Shown here piece by piece: positions 52,999 to 61,888 of a DNA stretch of 64,000 bases. The stretch lies in the NCBI RefSeq assembly GCF_014212355.1, contig NZ_JACKXD010000003.1:248001-312000 (forward strand), given 5' to 3'. The DNA comes from Halobellus ruber. GTDB lineage: Archaea > Halobacteriota > Halobacteria > Halobacteriales > Haloferacaceae. The position numbers and the translations under genes were made by a program. How positions within the stretch are numbered: position 1 is the stretch's first letter; every line of letters begins with the position of its first letter. Below the pieces are notes generated by a model. It was not told the origin of the DNA, made no database searches, and worked only from the letters and a program-made list of their open reading frames with translations.

Positions 52999-53604
52999 TC
53001 ATACAGTCTCACTCCTCGCGTCGCCGTCCCCCGACGGGGTGGTGCCGCCCGATCCGTCCGCCCCCGCGGCGTCGTCGGTCGGCCCCTCGGCGTCCGTCGC
53101 CTCGATAGTGGCGAAGCGAACCACTTGATACCGGTGGAGTGCGTACGACGCGACCACGAGGATCGCCGCCGACCCGGCCGCGATCCACGCCAGCGAGACC
53201 TCCCGGCTCGCGACCACGACGCCGCCGCCGGCGAGGGCGGCCACGGCGAGAAAGCCCACGCCGAGGAGCACCGAACCCCAGGTTCGCGCGAGGTGAATGG
53301 CGAGCAACCCCACCAGCCCCGCCGCCGCGACCCCCGTCGGGAGCGTGAGCGCGTCACCGCCCAGCGCAACGACCAGGAGGGCCCCGGCGGCGAAGACGAA
53401 CTCCACCCGGAGCCGCGTCCACAGCACGACGAGCGCGATCCCCGCCGCGACCCCGCGGAGTTCCGCCTGGAGGAGCAGCCCGAGGAACGTGAGTCCCAGC
53501 GCGACGAACTCCGGCGCCCGGCGGAGTCCGCCCTCCAGCCGAACGAACGGGGTGTACGGCCGCCGGCCCCCGGCGGGATCGTCCGCGGGGTTTTGCTCAC
53601 TCAT
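52999..53604 (-). CDS. Multi-helix membrane protein of the DUF58 cluster
   Basis: 201 residues with six hydrophobic segments between about 35 and 168, then an acidic Gly/Asp/Ser tail. Overlaps the DUF58 gene by 8 bp, so cotranslated with it. Function unknown; position suggests a role with DUF58/MoxR. Confidence 0.75.
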   Translation of the reverse strand: MSEQNPADDPAGGRRPYTPFVRLEGGLRRAPEFVALGLTFLGLLLQAELRGVAAGIALVVLWTRLRVEFVFAAGALLVVALGGDALTLPTGVAAAGLVGLLAIHLARTWGSVLLGVGFLAVAALAGGGVVVASREVSLAWIAAGSAAILVVASYALHRYQVVRFATIEATDAEGPTDDAAGADGSGGTTPSGDGDARSETV

Positions 53605-55120
53605 CGGCCGCGCCCTCCGGCGGCGTGGCGGGCTCGGCGTCCGAGGACCTGGATCCGGTCGGGGACCGGTCGGTGCCGGCCGACCGACCGGCGCCGCGAC
53701 GCCGTCGGGTTCCCGCCCGATGCCGCCCGACGACGGTTTCGAGACGGTCGCCGGGCGCGACCTCGAGTGCGGTCACGCGGTCCAGCCGCGCGAGCGACGC
53801 CCGGAACTCCTCGAACTCGCGGTAGCGACCGTACGCGCGGTCTAAGTCGTCGAGGCCGTGCGGTTCGTAGAGTACCGACGGCGCGAGGAAGAGCAGGACG
53901 CGACAGTCGTTCCGGCGGGCGAGTTTGGCCGCCTCCCGAACCTCCTTCGGGTGTGTGTCGTCGGTGATGATCACCGTCCACGACCCGGCACGCAACTGTG
54001 ACCGCGCGAGCTGGACGGTGCGGAACAGCGGCTGGTCGGCCAGTCGGCGGACGTAGACGTCGGTCGCGTCGAAGTACGGCCGGAGGGTCTCCCCGAGTGG
54101 AGTTCGGTCGTCGGCGAGCCGGCGGGCGTTCCGCCGCGCGGTGGCCGGCGGCGTGGGGTCGTCGGTCGGGTCCGACGACTCCGGGCGCGTGGGCGAGAGG
54201 GCTCTGACGACGCCGCGGGCCGCGTTGTACTGTTCGGTGCCCGCTGCCGGGCCGTCGGCGGTGGTCGCGCCGTCGTCGCCGACGGTGTACAGTCCCAGCG
54301 GGTCGTCGAAGCGCTCGGCCGACTCGACGAACGCGAGGCCGACCTCCCGGAGGTAGTCGAGTTTGGTTTCGCCGTCGTCGCCGACACCCATCGACGCCCG
54401 GTGGTCGACGACCAGTGCGGTTTCGTGGGTGGTCGTCAGTTCGTACTCGCGGATGTGTGGCTCGCCGAGGCGGGCGGTCGCCTTCCAGTCGATCCGGGAG
54501 AGCTGGTCTCCGGGGGCGTACTCCCTTACTTCATACGGTTCGAGTCCTGCCCCGGCCCTGCCGGCCTTATGCTCGCCGTAGCGCGTGGCGACGGGCTGGC
54601 CACCTTCGCCGACGTGGAGGTTGCCGGTGGTTCGCGGCTGGATGGTGATCGTGTGTGTGTCGCCGTACTGGAGGGTACTCGTGAAGAAGCCGCCGGGGTC
54701 GGTGAATTCGAGGTCGTGGGGGCCAACATATGCCAGACCTGTAGTATCAACTTTGGCTCTTATAGTAGCCTCAATTTGTTTATCACCCATAGATAACACA
54801 ATCTGCTGTTGTGAGTGTGACTGGAGACATTCCGAAAACCCAATGTTTAAATTGAGATTAACACTATCACTATTACTACGAATCACAGAATAATTGAACG
54901 ATATGATCGCTCCGCTAACTGTCTGATCTGGAATGTCTAGTATCACATTTAGTCCATCCAGATCTATACATTCATAGATGAAAATCGTCTGATTTGCAAT
55001 GAGCCATATACAAATTGCTATCCCGGAAGTAATATATAAGACATTACGAAATAAGACCCCGAACGAGAGTAATAATAAAACAACTGCCATTACTGTATGA
55101 AACCGAAAATTCATTTGCAC
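53597..55120 (-). CDS. DUF58-domain protein, mosaic gene with an AT-rich 5' quarter
   Basis: 507 residues. Two N-terminal helices (10-30, 32-50), a beta domain, then the DUF58 signature (EPYEVREYAPGDQLSRIDWKATARLGEPHIREYE near 215-250) and a VWA-like part (ALVVDHRASMG). It is the likely client of the MoxR ATPase. Base composition changes sharply inside the gene near 54730. The first 130 or so codons are AT-rich like the glycosyltransferase island (line 54961-55020 has 19 G/C of 60), while the rest is GC-rich (54121-54180 has 49 of 60). The frame is intact across the change. Confidence 0.88.
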   Translation of the reverse strand: MQMNFRFHTVMAVVLLLLSFGVLFRNVLYITSGIAICIWLIANQTIFIYECIDLDGLNVILDIPDQTVSGAIISFNYSVIRSNSDSVNLNLNIGFSECLQSHSQQQIVLSMGDKQIEATIRAKVDTTGLAYVGPHDLEFTDPGGFFTSTLQYGDTHTITIQPRTTGNLHVGEGGQPVATRYGEHKAGRAGAGLEPYEVREYAPGDQLSRIDWKATARLGEPHIREYELTTTHETALVVDHRASMGVGDDGETKLDYLREVGLAFVESAERFDDPLGLYTVGDDGATTADGPAAGTEQYNAARGVVRALSPTRPESSDPTDDPTPPATARRNARRLADDRTPLGETLRPYFDATDVYVRRLADQPLFRTVQLARSQLRAGSWTVIITDDTHPKEVREAAKLARRNDCRVLLFLAPSVLYEPHGLDDLDRAYGRYREFEEFRASLARLDRVTALEVAPGDRLETVVGRHRAGTRRRRGAGRSAGTDRSPTGSRSSDAEPATPPEGAADE

Positions 55121-55195
55121 ATACTTAGAGTTATAACGAGTGAATGTATAGATTACGCCAGTGTCTAATAACCAAGAATTATAAAATGATCATAT
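55121..55195. promoter_or_regulatory. AT-rich divergent promoter region
   Basis: 75 bp between the DUF58 and first glycosyltransferase starts, with AATTATAAAATG-like sequence at about 55178-55188; a promoter on both strands is likely. Confidence 0.4.
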
Positions 55196-56368
55196 ATGAA
55201 TAACCAACCCTCAGATATACTCATTTGTACTGACTATCTCCCTCCAAGTGGTGGGGGCGTTGAGGTGGTTGTTGAAGAGTTAGCAGTCAGTTTGGCACAA
55301 TCAGGGACTCATATAATACTATTCTCGCTTGGAGCTGGCAACATTCCCTCATCATTTGAGCACCAGAATATCGATGTGGTGTTCGCCGACCCAATTGAAC
55401 TCACAGAGACCATTGGATTACAAACACGAATTTCTACAGATGCATTTACAAAATTTATACAGACTATGAATGAGTACCAGCCAGACATAATACATATACA
55501 TAATCGTTTCTTCTTTACAAGCTTTGTCGCGCCTATTATTACGGCTATCAAAAATACGTATACAGTCCCACTCATATTGACGCTACACATTGGACCCATT
55601 GACGGGATTGATGGACTAGCTAGTACGTTTGCGCGCGCTTTAGAAGCGACAGTCGGCCGTATATTATTAAATTACGCTGATAGAATAATCGCTGTCAGCA
55701 ACGCAGTCGCGGATCACACAACTAGCCTTGGAGTTAAAAAAAGCAAAATCACAGTAATACCAAACGGTGTTAATACAGGTAAGTTCTCACCTTCCGGTTC
55801 GAATATAATGACCACAAACAATGAACGTACTATTTTATTTGTTGGACGTCTAGTCAAAAACAAGGGACCAGATATCTTTGTCGAGGCACTGGAAAAAGTT
55901 TTCAATAGGAATAATAAGTGTTCTGCTTGTGTAGTGGGAGAAGGGCCAATGGAAGACCGGCTACGTGATAAAGCGAAAAGACTGGGCATATTTGATAGGA
56001 TTAAGTTTGCTGGTTATGTTGAGAATATGCCCAAGACGATGCGTGAGGCGGATTTATTTTGTCGTCCATCGCTCTCTGAAGGTATGCCGTTGACACTACT
56101 TGAAGCAATGTCTTGTGGATTACCACCAGTGGTTTCAGCGGTTGCTGGCGTGCCTGAGGTTGTTACTGACGGCTATTCGGGCATTTTGATTGATCAACCT
56201 ACTCCAGATTCAGTTGCAGAGGGTTTAATCAAACTACTTAATGACCCTGCACTTGCAAATCGCATTAGTCAAAACGCGCGAAATCATATGGTAGAGAACT
56301 ACGGCTGGGAGAGGCGTGCACAGGAAGTTCGTAGTGTATATGAATCCTGTCTCTCGGAGGTAAAATAA
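55196..56368 (+). CDS. Glycosyltransferase family 4 (GT-B), first
   Basis: 390 residues. N-terminal acceptor domain opens with YLPPSGGGVEVVVEELAVSLAQSGTHI, the glycine-rich loop of GT4 enzymes. C-terminal donor domain has TILFVGRLVKNKGPDIFVEAL and the E-x7-E motif in SEGMPLTLLEAMSCGLPPVVSAVAGVPEVV. It transfers a sugar from a nucleotide or lipid donor to a surface glycan. Low-GC codons unlike the window core. Stop and next start share one base (TAATG). Confidence 0.92.
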   Translation: MNNQPSDILICTDYLPPSGGGVEVVVEELAVSLAQSGTHIILFSLGAGNIPSSFEHQNIDVVFADPIELTETIGLQTRISTDAFTKFIQTMNEYQPDIIHIHNRFFFTSFVAPIITAIKNTYTVPLILTLHIGPIDGIDGLASTFARALEATVGRILLNYADRIIAVSNAVADHTTSLGVKKSKITVIPNGVNTGKFSPSGSNIMTTNNERTILFVGRLVKNKGPDIFVEALEKVFNRNNKCSACVVGEGPMEDRLRDKAKRLGIFDRIKFAGYVENMPKTMREADLFCRPSLSEGMPLTLLEAMSCGLPPVVSAVAGVPEVVTDGYSGILIDQPTPDSVAEGLIKLLNDPALANRISQNARNHMVENYGWERRAQEVRSVYESCLSEVK

Positions 56369-57513
56369 TGGCTAGTGGCCACCGTTTGTTAATCCGCTCA
56401 CATTGGTCCCTACATAACCAACCAACAGGTGGTGCTGACCTACTTATGCATAATATTGCAACTGCACTCACTAATAGTGGCTGGGATGTTGATATTTTGT
56501 GCCCCCAACCGAATGATTCAGAGATTCGAAATAATATGGGACAAAGTGACATAAATTATCATAATTTCAAGTACAGTGAACCGCAGAGCCCAGTAAGGAA
56601 GATGGTGAACTCTGTCCGGGGCTGGAAAACATACCGGAATGTTGTCTATAATAATAATTATGACATAATACTGGATGACATCTCTCATATTCCGTTTTAC
56701 CCACTTCATTTTGATCACCCGGGTACCGCAGTTGATGCAACATTTATGCACACTGCATTTTTCGATTCTGCTTGGGAATTTGACACTAAAATCGGTGGAA
56801 CAGTGATAAATCTTATTGATAGATCTTTGTCTTATTTAGACTCTCATATAATCTGTGCTGGGCCAAGCACAGCGAACCGAATGGAGGAGATAGGTGATTG
56901 TACTAACACTTATGTACTCAGGCCATGTATTGATTTAGAAAAATTCGAATATGAATTCGATCCAGATTCAAAAAACATCCTCTTCCTTGGCCGACTTACC
57001 CAGCGTAAAAATGCGGGCTGCCTTCTCCGAGCTTGGAAACACATCGAAGATACGTATGATGAATATACTCTCACTATTGCTGGGACGGGGAACAGGGACC
57101 GTCAATTGAAACAGCTTGCGGATAATCTAGGGCTTAAGAATGTTACCTTTACCGGATTTGTAACCGAAGAAAGGAAGTTAGAGTTATTCCGTAACGCGTT
57201 TGTATTCGTTCTCCCGTCACTTATCGAAGGTTACGTGACAACCGGCATTGAAGCGCTTGCTTCAGGTACGCCTGTTGTTGGATCTGATACGCACGGAATC
57301 AATGACTATATCATAGATGGAAAAAACGGGCTCCTATTTGAAACAAATAAGCCGATGCAACTTGCGGGCACTCTTCGTTATGCAATTGAAAACCGAGGAG
57401 AGTTACAATCTATGGCGCGTACCGGTCGAAGGTTGGCTGAGTCACACTCATTTGACTCTTTCCAAAGCCAATCTGACCTATTATTTTCAAGTATTACGAA
57501 CGAGCGTACGTAG
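56368..57513 (+). CDS. Glycosyltransferase family 4 (GT-B), second
   Basis: 381 residues. Opening loop HNQPTGGADLLMHNIATAL, donor domain ILFLGRLTQRKNAGCLLRAW, and PSLIEGYVTTGIEALASGTPVVGSDTHG carrying the E-x7-E type motif. Immediately downstream of the first GT4 and cotranscribed. It probably adds the next sugar. Converges on the sulfatase-like gene with one base between stops. Confidence 0.92.
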   Translation: MASGHRLLIRSHWSLHNQPTGGADLLMHNIATALTNSGWDVDILCPQPNDSEIRNNMGQSDINYHNFKYSEPQSPVRKMVNSVRGWKTYRNVVYNNNYDIILDDISHIPFYPLHFDHPGTAVDATFMHTAFFDSAWEFDTKIGGTVINLIDRSLSYLDSHIICAGPSTANRMEEIGDCTNTYVLRPCIDLEKFEYEFDPDSKNILFLGRLTQRKNAGCLLRAWKHIEDTYDEYTLTIAGTGNRDRQLKQLADNLGLKNVTFTGFVTEERKLELFRNAFVFVLPSLIEGYVTTGIEALASGTPVVGSDTHGINDYIIDGKNGLLFETNKPMQLAGTLRYAIENRGELQSMARTGRRLAESHSFDSFQSQSDLLFSSITNERT

Positions 57514-57514
57514 G

Positions 57515-58987
57515 CTATTGCAGGTAACCAAGGTCCTCCAATCGCTGCTGCGTTGACTTACCCATTGATACCTCACCAGATACATTCCTTTTGTTTATTG
57601 AATCAAGCCAATGGTCAAGTTGTTGTTCTAGCTGTTCGCACATTTCCGGATATTCATTGGATACATTTTGTGATTCCCCGGGATCACTTTTAATATTGTA
57701 CAATTCAGTCTCTCCATCGGATCCACGAATATATTTGAACTCATTATTACGAATACATCGAATAGACCGATCGAATCGGTCCATAATGCCGTGTGGGTCA
57801 CCAACACGCTCTTCTATGGCATCTCGAGATGGTTGTGGTGCAGCATACTCTCCTATAACGAACTTACGGCCGAAATCTGAATTGTGTAGCGAATAGCCCT
57901 GAATCTGATCCCGAAAATTATGTGCCCCGATATCAACCTCATCTAATATTGTTGGAGCAATATCAACTAATTGGATTAATTCATCGGACTTCACACTATC
58001 CCCAAATTGTTCTTTGTTTGTTACCAGAGGAACGTTCATAAGAGTATCATATAGACAATACTGATGATCCATCAAATTATGTTCACCTATATTCTCTCCG
58101 TGATCTCCAAGTAAAATAAAGACTGTTTCATCCCACTCGTCATTTTCTTTTAATATCGCAATTAAATCTCCGATCTTAGAGTCAAGATATGCAGTTTCGG
58201 CAGCGTACAATGATTTTAGAATTTTGAAATCTTTTTTCGAGTGATCTACTTGTTCCGTTACATATTCCCAGGCATTCTGATTGACATTCATCGCTTGCTG
58301 ATACGAAACGGTTTCTGGAAGGAACTTTTTTGCATATTCCTTTGGCGGTCGGTACTCTAGGTGCGGCTCCAAATAGTTAATAAATAAAAAGAATGGCTTG
58401 GAGTCTTCTCGAGAACCTAACCAACTGTTAATACGCCTATTAGTGCGGTGTGCACCGTTGTCCAGCTCTCTATCCATATAGTATCTAGCGAATACTGCAT
58501 TTATAAAATTTTTAAACGGGTTCCCTCGAAAAATGTTTTTCGCGATCGAAATAATCTGTTCGCGGCCGTTTGTAGTAAGACCGATGCCGCCGAGATCAGT
58601 ACCTGACTGTAGCAACTCCCATCCTTTAATGAACTTCTCGAATCCACTTTCAAACCCAAAGGAAGGACCTACCCAAACGTTGTTGGATACACCAACGGTT
58701 TCGTAGCCTGACCCAGCAAGGACCTCTTGTAACATCGTATGTTCACTATCGAGTAACTTGTGACCGGCGTGTGCACAATGCGTTGACGGATACGTCCCAG
58801 TCAGCAGCGATGCGTGGGAGGGCAATGTCCACGGTGCAGTACTGTACACGCTAGAGAATGACGAACCTTCCTCTGCTATTTCTGAAATATTAGGAGTGAC
58901 GGGTTTTTCTGCATACTGGGTATCAACGAAGTCCGCACGGGCAGTATCCATCACCACGAGTACTACGTTGGATTTCTCCTCCATCAT
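57515..58987 (-). CDS. Sulfatase / alkaline-phosphatase superfamily enzyme with Thr at the catalytic position
   Basis: 490 residues. Metal-site motifs VVLVVMDTARADF near the start and LLGDHGENIGEHNLMDHQ near residue 270. The usual C/S-x-P-S-R motif reads T54-L-P-S-H58, so the formylglycine precursor Cys/Ser is Thr and Arg is His. A Thr nucleophile is known in LtaS-type phosphoglycerol transferases of this superfamily, so a phosphotransfer or other alkyl-transfer role on glycans is as likely as sulfate removal. No signal peptide seen. Part of the glycan island. Confidence 0.85.
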   Translation of the reverse strand: MMEEKSNVVLVVMDTARADFVDTQYAEKPVTPNISEIAEEGSSFSSVYSTAPWTLPSHASLLTGTYPSTHCAHAGHKLLDSEHTMLQEVLAGSGYETVGVSNNVWVGPSFGFESGFEKFIKGWELLQSGTDLGGIGLTTNGREQIISIAKNIFRGNPFKNFINAVFARYYMDRELDNGAHRTNRRINSWLGSREDSKPFFLFINYLEPHLEYRPPKEYAKKFLPETVSYQQAMNVNQNAWEYVTEQVDHSKKDFKILKSLYAAETAYLDSKIGDLIAILKENDEWDETVFILLGDHGENIGEHNLMDHQYCLYDTLMNVPLVTNKEQFGDSVKSDELIQLVDIAPTILDEVDIGAHNFRDQIQGYSLHNSDFGRKFVIGEYAAPQPSRDAIEERVGDPHGIMDRFDRSIRCIRNNEFKYIRGSDGETELYNIKSDPGESQNVSNEYPEMCEQLEQQLDHWLDSINKRNVSGEVSMGKSTQQRLEDLGYLQ

Positions 58988-59330
58988 ATGGTGTGAGTGA
59001 GCACTTACTATTTAAATACACTGCTAAATTGGCGTGGTTGAGTGAACCGTCCAAGTGTATTATCTTCTGTGTAGGTTATTTAGAGTAGTTGTGTACCCAT
59101 TCGTCTTTAGTTAAGCTTGATAGTAATATACACAGATAGAAATATGCCGCATAGTATTGAAGCGTACTAATCAAACGAGCCAGACATTGTATCTACTGAA
59201 ATTAAGCAATAAACTGACCCTATAAACACGAATTTCTCGCCATAGCGGGAGTAAATCGGCAGAATTCGAACAGAAACTGGGCCAGAACAGTATTACTGAG
59301 GGTATTAACTAAAGACGGATGGTTGTGTAC
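58988..59330. repeat. Intergenic, flanked by IS6-like terminal sequences
   Basis: 343 bp, low GC, no gene. GTTGTGTACC + GTCTTTAGTTAA (59088-59114) on the left and TTAACTAAAGAC + GGTTGTGTACC (59305-59331) on the right enclose about 190 bp. TTTAGTTAA occurs again at 60828-60836 before an IS6 transposase fragment, so this may be a miniature or solo derivative of the same element. The right copy runs into the flippase stop codon. Confidence 0.4.
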
Positions 59331-60743
59331 CTATATATCCATTATTTGCTTGACTGCTCTTGCACGCATCCTCTCTGATGCAAGGACAACTACAAAATAC
59401 ACTGTCACTCCAACCGAAACAACAGTAGCTAGCTTGAATAGACTATTGGGAACAACTACAAGAGTAGCAACCCATACGGCTAATCCCATTGCTGCTGATG
59501 AAAGGGTTAACCAGCCTAGCCCAGTCCAATCCGGACTCATAGAAATATATCTTTTGAAGAAATGAACTCTGATCGTCGTCATACATAGATAAGAAAAGAA
59601 CGTGGCTAGCGCAGCACCCTCTAGCCCATATGTGGGAACTAATATGATATTCAACATAATATTGACCAATGCGCCACCTATCATAGCATAGGCGGCTAGA
59701 TCTGCGGAACCGGTTGCTTGCAAAGTTCTACCAATAACTTGATTTATAGCTTGAAACATCTTCTGAGCAACTAGAATTGACAATGCTGTAGAAGCTAATA
59801 CAAATTCCTCGCCGAAAATTAATCCTAATAATTCTTCCGACAATATGGCAACACCGACGAACGATGGAATGACGAAAAAAAGTGAGGCAGTTATCATATT
59901 ACTCACAGTACTTGATATTTTGTCCCAATTACCTTCATTATGCCATACACTAACTTGAGGAAACATACTGTTGCGCACTGCAATACCGAGGAGTATGGTC
60001 ACGGATGCAAGTCTCCAAGCGGTTTCGTACGCGCCCACCTCTGCCTGACTCAATACAAGTCCTATTATAAGTACATCAAGCCAGTTGAACAAAACTGATC
60101 CAGCACCCGAGATAACATCAAACTTAGCAAAACTGAATAGTGACCGTGCTTTTGACCAAGATGGATATCCAGTAGAAGTGGATTTTAAATAAATCCCAGA
60201 TATGAATGCGCACACTGTAGCTAGTATCCAGGCGTATATTAGACCATTTGCCTTGTAATTTAAAATCGATATACTAGTTACCCCAAAAGCTATCCACAAC
60301 ATCCTCCTAAGTAGCACGAGATCGGCAGATCTGGAGACATCTAATTCACCACGTAATAGATGCATAACCATCTGATATGCTTCCGCGGCAATTAGTCCAG
60401 CAATCAGAGATACCCCAACTGTTGTGCCAACATATTCATTTATAACCTCACGAAAAGCAAAAATAGCTATTGAGATCAATGTCAGCGGTAGAAATTTTAA
60501 GAAGATAGCTGTAGATAGGAAAATCCCTGGCTGATTGCTTCCGCTGATTCTCTTTTCCAGTGCGCCATTAATTCCAAAATTTGCGGGCAATTTTAGTATG
60601 CCAACAGCAGCTTGGAACAAAAAAAATGTACCAAGCTCGCTTGCTCCCAACTCCCGTGCAAAGAACGCAAGCCCGACAAATGATATAATCGAAGATAGGA
60701 GTTTTGCGCCGAATAGCTTGGTAATAGACTTTGCCAAGTCCAT
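59331..60743 (-). CDS. Polysaccharide flippase (Wzx/MATE-like, AglR type)
   Basis: 470 residues from MDLAKSITKLFGAKLLSS, with about twelve to fourteen helices. Typical flippase segments: SSIISFVGLAFFARELGASELGTFFLFQAAVGI at the start, FDVISGAGSVLFNWLDVLIIGLVLSQAEVGAYETAWRLA in the middle. It should move a lipid-linked glycan across the membrane. The frame continues upstream through IS6-like sequence, but that part is not homologous and is excluded. Low GC. Confidence 0.9.
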   Translation of the reverse strand: MDLAKSITKLFGAKLLSSIISFVGLAFFARELGASELGTFFLFQAAVGILKLPANFGINGALEKRISGSNQPGIFLSTAIFLKFLPLTLISIAIFAFREVINEYVGTTVGVSLIAGLIAAEAYQMVMHLLRGELDVSRSADLVLLRRMLWIAFGVTSISILNYKANGLIYAWILATVCAFISGIYLKSTSTGYPSWSKARSLFSFAKFDVISGAGSVLFNWLDVLIIGLVLSQAEVGAYETAWRLASVTILLGIAVRNSMFPQVSVWHNEGNWDKISSTVSNMITASLFFVIPSFVGVAILSEELLGLIFGEEFVLASTALSILVAQKMFQAINQVIGRTLQATGSADLAAYAMIGGALVNIMLNIILVPTYGLEGAALATFFSYLCMTTIRVHFFKRYISMSPDWTGLGWLTLSSAAMGLAVWVATLVVVPNSLFKLATVVSVGVTVYFVVVLASERMRARAVKQIMDI

Positions 60744-60827
60744 TGGCTGTTTTGCAGGTTGTCTTGTTTCTTTATTAGTATTCTGTATTGAAACCGAGTG
60801 CTCAGTAATAATGGTCGTGTGGTCGTG

Positions 60828-60949
60828 TTTAGTTAAGGATGAAGAGTGAGGCGGTGTGATTTTGTGCTGGTCTATAGCAGAAATCAACCGCCTCAGCGGA
60901 CGTACAGACTGGATTGATTTGGATTTTGTGGAACGATGGCGGACACCCA
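60828..60949 (+). pseudogene. IS6-family (ISH14/ISH15/ISH29 type) transposase N-terminal fragment
   Basis: From 60873 the plus strand reads IAEINRLSGRTDWIDLDFVERWRTP, matching my memory of the conserved start of haloarchaeal IS6 transposases (usually with Met first; here ATA). It ends at 60949 where ISH8-like sequence begins. TTTAGTTAA at 60828 is the terminal repeat region. It is a scar of an insertion cut by the next element. Confidence 0.65.
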
Positions 60950-60960
60950 TCCGTTCTAGT

Positions 60961-61815
60961 TTAGTGGCGAGCAAAGCTGAACTCACCCGATTCAACCTGG
61001 CTGCGTAGCCGTTTCCTGTGTGGATTTGGATTTCGTGACGCCCACAGCAACAGCTCGTCTAAATCCGGTAGTTCGTAACCCAACTCAACCATAAGATATA
61101 GCTGAATCAGATGAGCGTGCCGCTCCACGGCTAGCGAACAGCGACGCCGAGGGAGCCGCGACGCCGACTCGTCGGCGTCTGCGGCGGCTTCGGCCTCACG
61201 CTGTCTGGCCTCAACTGACCGCAACTCGTCCACAATTACACGGCTCATCATCAGCGAAATTGCTGCTATGATAACCAGCGCCTCGATAATGTAGGCGTTG
61301 GTCGTGTTGATCTCGTCCAAACCGAACCGCGATTTTAATTCCTTGAACAGCAACTCGACTTCCCAGCGCGCCCGATAGAGCTGCGCGATATCGGGCGCGC
61401 TATAGTCCTCTTTGCCGAGATTCGTCAGATACAGATGGTACTCGTCGGTCTCCTCGTTGCGCAGACCGATCAGCCGAAACGTCCGGGTCGCGCTTGCGCC
61501 CGACCCTCGTTTGCGATCAAACGAGAGCGTGATGCGGATATCAATCTCCTGTCGCTGCAGGTCGTCAAGGACGGCCTGCAGCGACTCCCCTTCCAGCGGG
61601 ATACTGTTGCCCCGCCACGTCCGTAGTTCTTCGACAATCTCGAAGTTCGCGTTGTCCTTGACGCGGGAGACGAACCATCCGCCGTTCTGGTCGATTCGGT
61701 CGAACAGCCAGAAGTCGTAGAAGCCTAAATCAAGGAGTATGAGGGCGTCAGCTACCCACTCTCCGGTGGGTAGCTGACTCCGTTCATGCGTTGTTCCGTC
61801 GGTTGTGCGGAGCCG
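60961..61815 (-). pseudogene. ISH8-type (IS4 family) transposase, 5'-truncated
   Basis: An open frame of 285 codons without a usable start. It contains LILLDLGFYDFWLFDRID (second catalytic Asp region) and the IS4 Y-x2-R-x3-E-x6-K motif in YRARWEVELLFKELKSRFG, then the typical C-terminus ADADESASRLPRRRCSLAVERHAHLIQLYL...LDELLLWASRNPNPHR. The part carrying the first catalytic Asp is gone. On its upstream side lies the tail of a second copy of the same element, so it was cut by an insertion or deletion. Not active. Confidence 0.85.
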
Positions 61816-61829
61816 TCATCGGTTCTAGT

Positions 61830-61885
61830 TTAGTGGCGGTCAAAGCCGAACTCACCCCGTTCAACCTGCTCACGTAATCGATTGG
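61830..61885 (-). pseudogene. Tail of a second ISH8-type transposase
   Basis: TAA at 61830-61832 preceded by codons for EQVERGEFGFDRH, the same C-terminus as the copy ending at 60961 (VESGEFSFARH). Only about 18 codons remain. Together with the previous entry it shows two ISH8 copies joined head to tail. Confidence 0.7.
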
Positions 61886-61888
61886 TCG

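Noticed and set aside
60744-60995. N-terminal extension of the flippase
   Set aside because: The added residues come from IS6 and ISH8 debris read in frame; the flippase fold begins at MDLAKS.
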